A DNA stretch of 64,000 nucleotides. Origin: Elysia crispata. Lineage: Eukaryota; Mollusca; Gastropoda; Plakobranchidae. Below, one piece after another: positions 61,407 through 64,000 of this stretch. How positions within the stretch are numbered: position 1 is the stretch's first letter; each line of letters opens with the position of its first letter. The notes under the pieces are model-generated. The model was not told where the DNA came from. It worked only from the letters and a program-made list of their open reading frames with translations, and searched no databases. The stretch covers positions 429,001 through 493,000 of the forward strand of contig JAWDGP010005687.1 of the NCBI GenBank assembly GCA_033675545.1, written 5' to 3'. Both the position numbers and the translations under genes were made by a program.

Positions 61407-62442
61407 TAGGGAATCTATATATATATACTAGCAGGCCCTAAACTAATGTACAAAGACCCTATAGCTAGGATATAGTTACAAAATTGTTTCACTGAATTCT
61501 ATCAGTCATTCTCGTAAAACTCATTAATTAAAAAAAAAAAGGTTTGGCTAATTTATGGTCTGCATATCTATCACACTTTACAGATGAATTAAATAAGATA
61601 CATACAAATATATTGTACCAATAATGCATGTGTCAAGAATATTGCTCATCTCATTTTGTCAAAGATAATTTGGAAACTAAGAATCCAAAATTTTAGTAAT
61701 GATCCTTTACTGCATCTATAATTCAAGCACTTTTTTATGCTGTTTTGGAGTAAATCATGTTAAAAAAAAAAACTATAGCACCCACCATTACAATTTTGTT
61801 CATCAGACTGATCTTCACAATGCATGACATGATCACAGACAAACTTGTGCTCAATGCATCGAGAGTTGTTGCATCTAAACTTGTTTAAGCATGGATCCAC
61901 TGAAATGAGACAAGTTAAGCAACTTGTTTTTTGTCATCATTGAATAGAGGAATTAGGAAACTAATAGAGAAGCATGACATTAAGAATGTGAAGATGATTT
62001 ATTTAAAAATAATTTAGTAATGAAAATGCCAATTACTTATATACTTTGATTTGTGATCAAAATGGACAAGAGAGGTTTTACCAAGGAAAATTAGAATGGT
62101 TCTAGATTCACCCATACCGTTATTTTCATCACATTTTAAGGTTTATCTATTTTTCTTGCTATGACTGCATTGCCTGTATTGTAAAAAATAAACCTACAAC
62201 AAAACTTAAAAGTAAACCTGAACCCATTTTTATACCAAATTAAAAATGAAAAAACAAAACAAAAACAACCAAAGCTGCTTTTCCAAATATAAAAGAAAAA
62301 AAAAATTCTGCCTCACCATCACACTGCTCGTCTGAGCCATCTCCACAGTCATCCATATTATCACAGCGATACCGGATAAACAGGCAGTTCCTTGTCTTCT
62401 CACATTTAAACTGATACTTTGCACACACTTCATCTTTTTCTT
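57764..62442 (-). CDS. LDLRAD3: LDLRAD3-like receptor, 3' four exons
   Basis: Minus-strand exons 62442-62317, 61899-61786, 60169-59930 and 59517-57764 join through phase-1 introns. They encode two LDL receptor class A modules, a single membrane segment ([19 protein letters not shown] and following residues), a basic stop-transfer stretch [11 protein letters not shown], and a cytoplasmic tail of about 610 residues. Just inside the tail, [20 protein letters not shown] matches the human LDLRAD3 stretch around NVTYNVNNGIQYV. PPPYSEV (about 59337-59360) and PPPPAYSTL (about 59281-59308) follow; these PPxY motifs in LDLRAD3 recruit NEDD4/ITCH-type E3 ligases. Human LDLRAD3 is 345 aa with a tail of about 150, so this tail is several times longer. 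The first LDL-A module and signal peptide are not in the window (right side). Confidence 0.88.
59930..60169 (-). CDS. LDLRAD3: LDLRAD3-like membrane-segment exon
   Basis: A 240-nt phase 1-1 exon encoding a short juxtamembrane stretch, one hydrophobic helix of about 25 residues and the basic [20 protein letters not shown] segment. Donor GTAAGT, acceptor GTTTCAG. Confidence 0.92.
61337..61414. repeat. 78-bp perfect palindrome with (AT)28 core
   Basis: ATTCCCTAAAC on the left and GTTTAGGGAAT on the right are exact inverted copies flanking 56 bp of perfect AT repeat, so the whole 78 bp is self-complementary. It lies in the intron between the membrane exon and the second LDL-A exon. Confidence 0.95.
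61786..61899 (-). CDS. LDLRAD3: LDLRAD3-like LDL-A module exon (membrane-proximal)
   Basis: A 114-nt phase 1-1 exon with six cysteines in LDL-A spacing, ending [10 protein letters not shown], which supplies the acidic calcium-binding residues. Confidence 0.93.
62317..62442 (-). CDS. LDLRAD3: LDLRAD3-like LDL-A module exon (distal)
   Basis: A 126-nt phase 1-1 exon with six cysteines: CAKYQFKC, then RNC, RYRC, and CGDGSDEQC. Acceptor TTTTTCAG; donor GTGAGG. Confidence 0.93.
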
Positions 62443-64000
62443 CTGAAAAAAAAAATTACATATGTGTACAAATATTCAAGTTTTATAAGTATATCCCCTT
62501 CGAAAAAAGATCAAGGATAAGAACAAATCTTAGAATAACAAGACCTTCGTTAATCCGCATTTTTGTCCCCCTCAATTGAGATGTGAAATTACTCTGTTTG
62601 CAGTAAGAACTTCTACCCATAATACAAAAAACATTACTAATTTATAGAGGAAGATTTTTTTTTTGCAAGAGGAGCTATTATCTTTCTCCCTCTACTGCAC
62701 ACAATCTTGAAAAAGTAAGAACCTTAAAAGTTACTACTGATAGAAATCAGAATGAACAAGAGTTCTTCTTACTTCCAAGATTATTTATATATTTTGTGCA
62801 ACAATGCTTGACTTTTTGTTTTTATCATCAAGAGCAACATTGAGAACTGGTCGCAAAATGTTTTACTGAACTTTATAAAATCGATCAACGTGAGCAACGT
62901 AGGAACATTCTCTCTTTCATCTCAACCTCCCCTTGATAATTTAATGCAAAATTTAATTTACACAGAACCATGATTGTGTACCCTAGCATTTTTTTCTGCT
63001 TTAGCTCATTTTTTTTGTGCTCAAACTAAGAGGTTGAATGACCTGTTGCACATCTACAGAATATATGTCCCCCAAATGTTACTGCTTTCTGTATTTTACT
63101 GGCTCAACTGAGGCACCACAAAGATTTCCTCATCAGAATTTAAAAAAAGGCCTATATTCTAGCTTACACACTAAGCACTGCTCTCCTTATCTTTATTTTT
63201 TCTTAAGACATTTCCGCTGAATATGCTCAATATCGTTTAGATCTAAAGCTTCTCACTAGGCTCCACCTGGCCGTGTAAAAAGAAAAATTACAATCTAACA
63301 TTTAAATCTAGATTTATAATTATTTGCTTTGAAATTAAAATCACTATCGGTATAATTTAATTATAGCCTCATGCCATGCCCTGTTTCGATCATAAGATCT
63401 AGATTTACTCTCGATCTAGCTCAATATAGGATTTCCCATCGATTTTAATGAATTGGCAAGACTGAGATATGGTATCCTCACAAAAAAATAACAACATCTA
63501 GTCGTATTCTCTATTATGAGATGAAGTAATGATCCTTTGCTGGAAATAATGGCGAGCTCTGTGTGTGAAGATAGAGAGAACCAAGTTTCGCTGATGAATG
63601 ATCGATAAAGTAAACAACTTGATGGCACCAATATCTTGGATAGTTTCAACTGCAATACAAATCTCGATATTGGAATTGAAATAATAATAATAATCATAAA
63701 ATACACTATATCGATATAATGTATCGCCCAGTTTTATACTTTCGCACAGGTTAATATTCGATGACGGAAAAATATTGTACTAAAATCCTAAATGTAAAAT
63801 TATATTTTCATATTTTCTTTTTCTGTAATATTTTTACACGTTCAACCTTACAGACAAAAGTTCCCATCTGTCCAAGGAGAGGATTTACGGAGGGTCACAT
63901 GAATGTTTCAAAATTACGGAATTCCGTAAATTCACCACAAATTCTCTTCCCCGGTATACAGTAAACACTTCACTAAAAAAACAGTCACATGTCCTGAAGT
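62443..64000. other. Intron upstream of the distal LDL-A exon
   Basis: No further LDL-A exon or signal-peptide exon was recognised. A short stretch at about 62493-62560 (GATCAAGGATAAGAAC, TTAGAATAACAAGAC) resembles the left end of the pogo-like MITE A/B family and may be a third, eroded copy. Confidence 0.4.

Noticed and set aside
63060-63140. NSDEE-like minus-strand reading as a further LDL-A exon
   Set aside because: No cysteines in LDL-A spacing and no matching splice sites.

Overview
This 64-kb window is animal nuclear DNA. It is AT-rich, its genes are split by GT-AG introns, it has long (CT)n/(GA)n/(TAA)n/(TA)n microsatellites, and it is dense in degenerate non-LTR, DIRS-like and DNA transposons. 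The repeat spectrum (CR1/L2-like LINE with a PHD-type ORF1, I-like LINE with RNase H, DIRS-like tyrosine-recombinase element, pogo-like MITEs) and the protein sequences suggest an invertebrate. A mollusc, perhaps a gastropod, is my inference; the sequence alone does not prove it.

Four host genes are supported. (1) 1147-12643, + strand: the last 12 exons (519 codons plus stop) of glycogen branching enzyme GBE1, with all visible GH13 catalytic motifs; the 5' exons lie left of the window. (2) 21651-25025, - strand: a 1124-residue open frame without introns, serine-rich and low-complexity, not recognised. (3) 43000-45337, + strand: a complete two-exon RNase kappa (RNASEK, 100 aa) with tandem ETS-type motifs upstream. 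(4) 57764-62442, - strand: the 3' four exons of an LDLRAD3-like receptor (two LDL-A modules, one membrane segment, PPxY motifs). Its cytoplasmic tail is very long and carries three copies of a short motif. Its 5' exons lie right of the window.

The rest is mostly mobile-element history. The largest block (33231-41078) is a head-to-head pair of LINEs. One is a 5'-truncated I-like element with RNase H on the - strand. The other is a nearly complete CR1/L2-like element on the + strand with repeated 5' units, an intact ORF1, a multiply broken ORF2 and an (ATATC)n tail. Smaller LINE pieces lie at 5670-6760 (-), 8385-8805 (+), 17525-18065 (+) and 27567-28614 (-). A DIRS-like relic (49990-51970, -) is interrupted by a duplicate of the RNASEK 3' end. 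A family of TA-flanked pogo-like MITEs occurs at 1799, 49152, 55048 and 55930. The copy at 55930 carries a nested TTAA-flanked piggyBac-like MITE, and the copy at 1799 preserves the empty site.

No operon, CRISPR array, rRNA or convincing tRNA was seen. The genes have unrelated housekeeping or receptor roles, and nothing indicates that they act together. The most unusual items are the repeated motif in the LDLRAD3-like tail, the nested MITE with its empty site, a 78-bp perfect palindrome in an LDLRAD3 intron, and LINE 3' ends embedded in (GA)n arrays.
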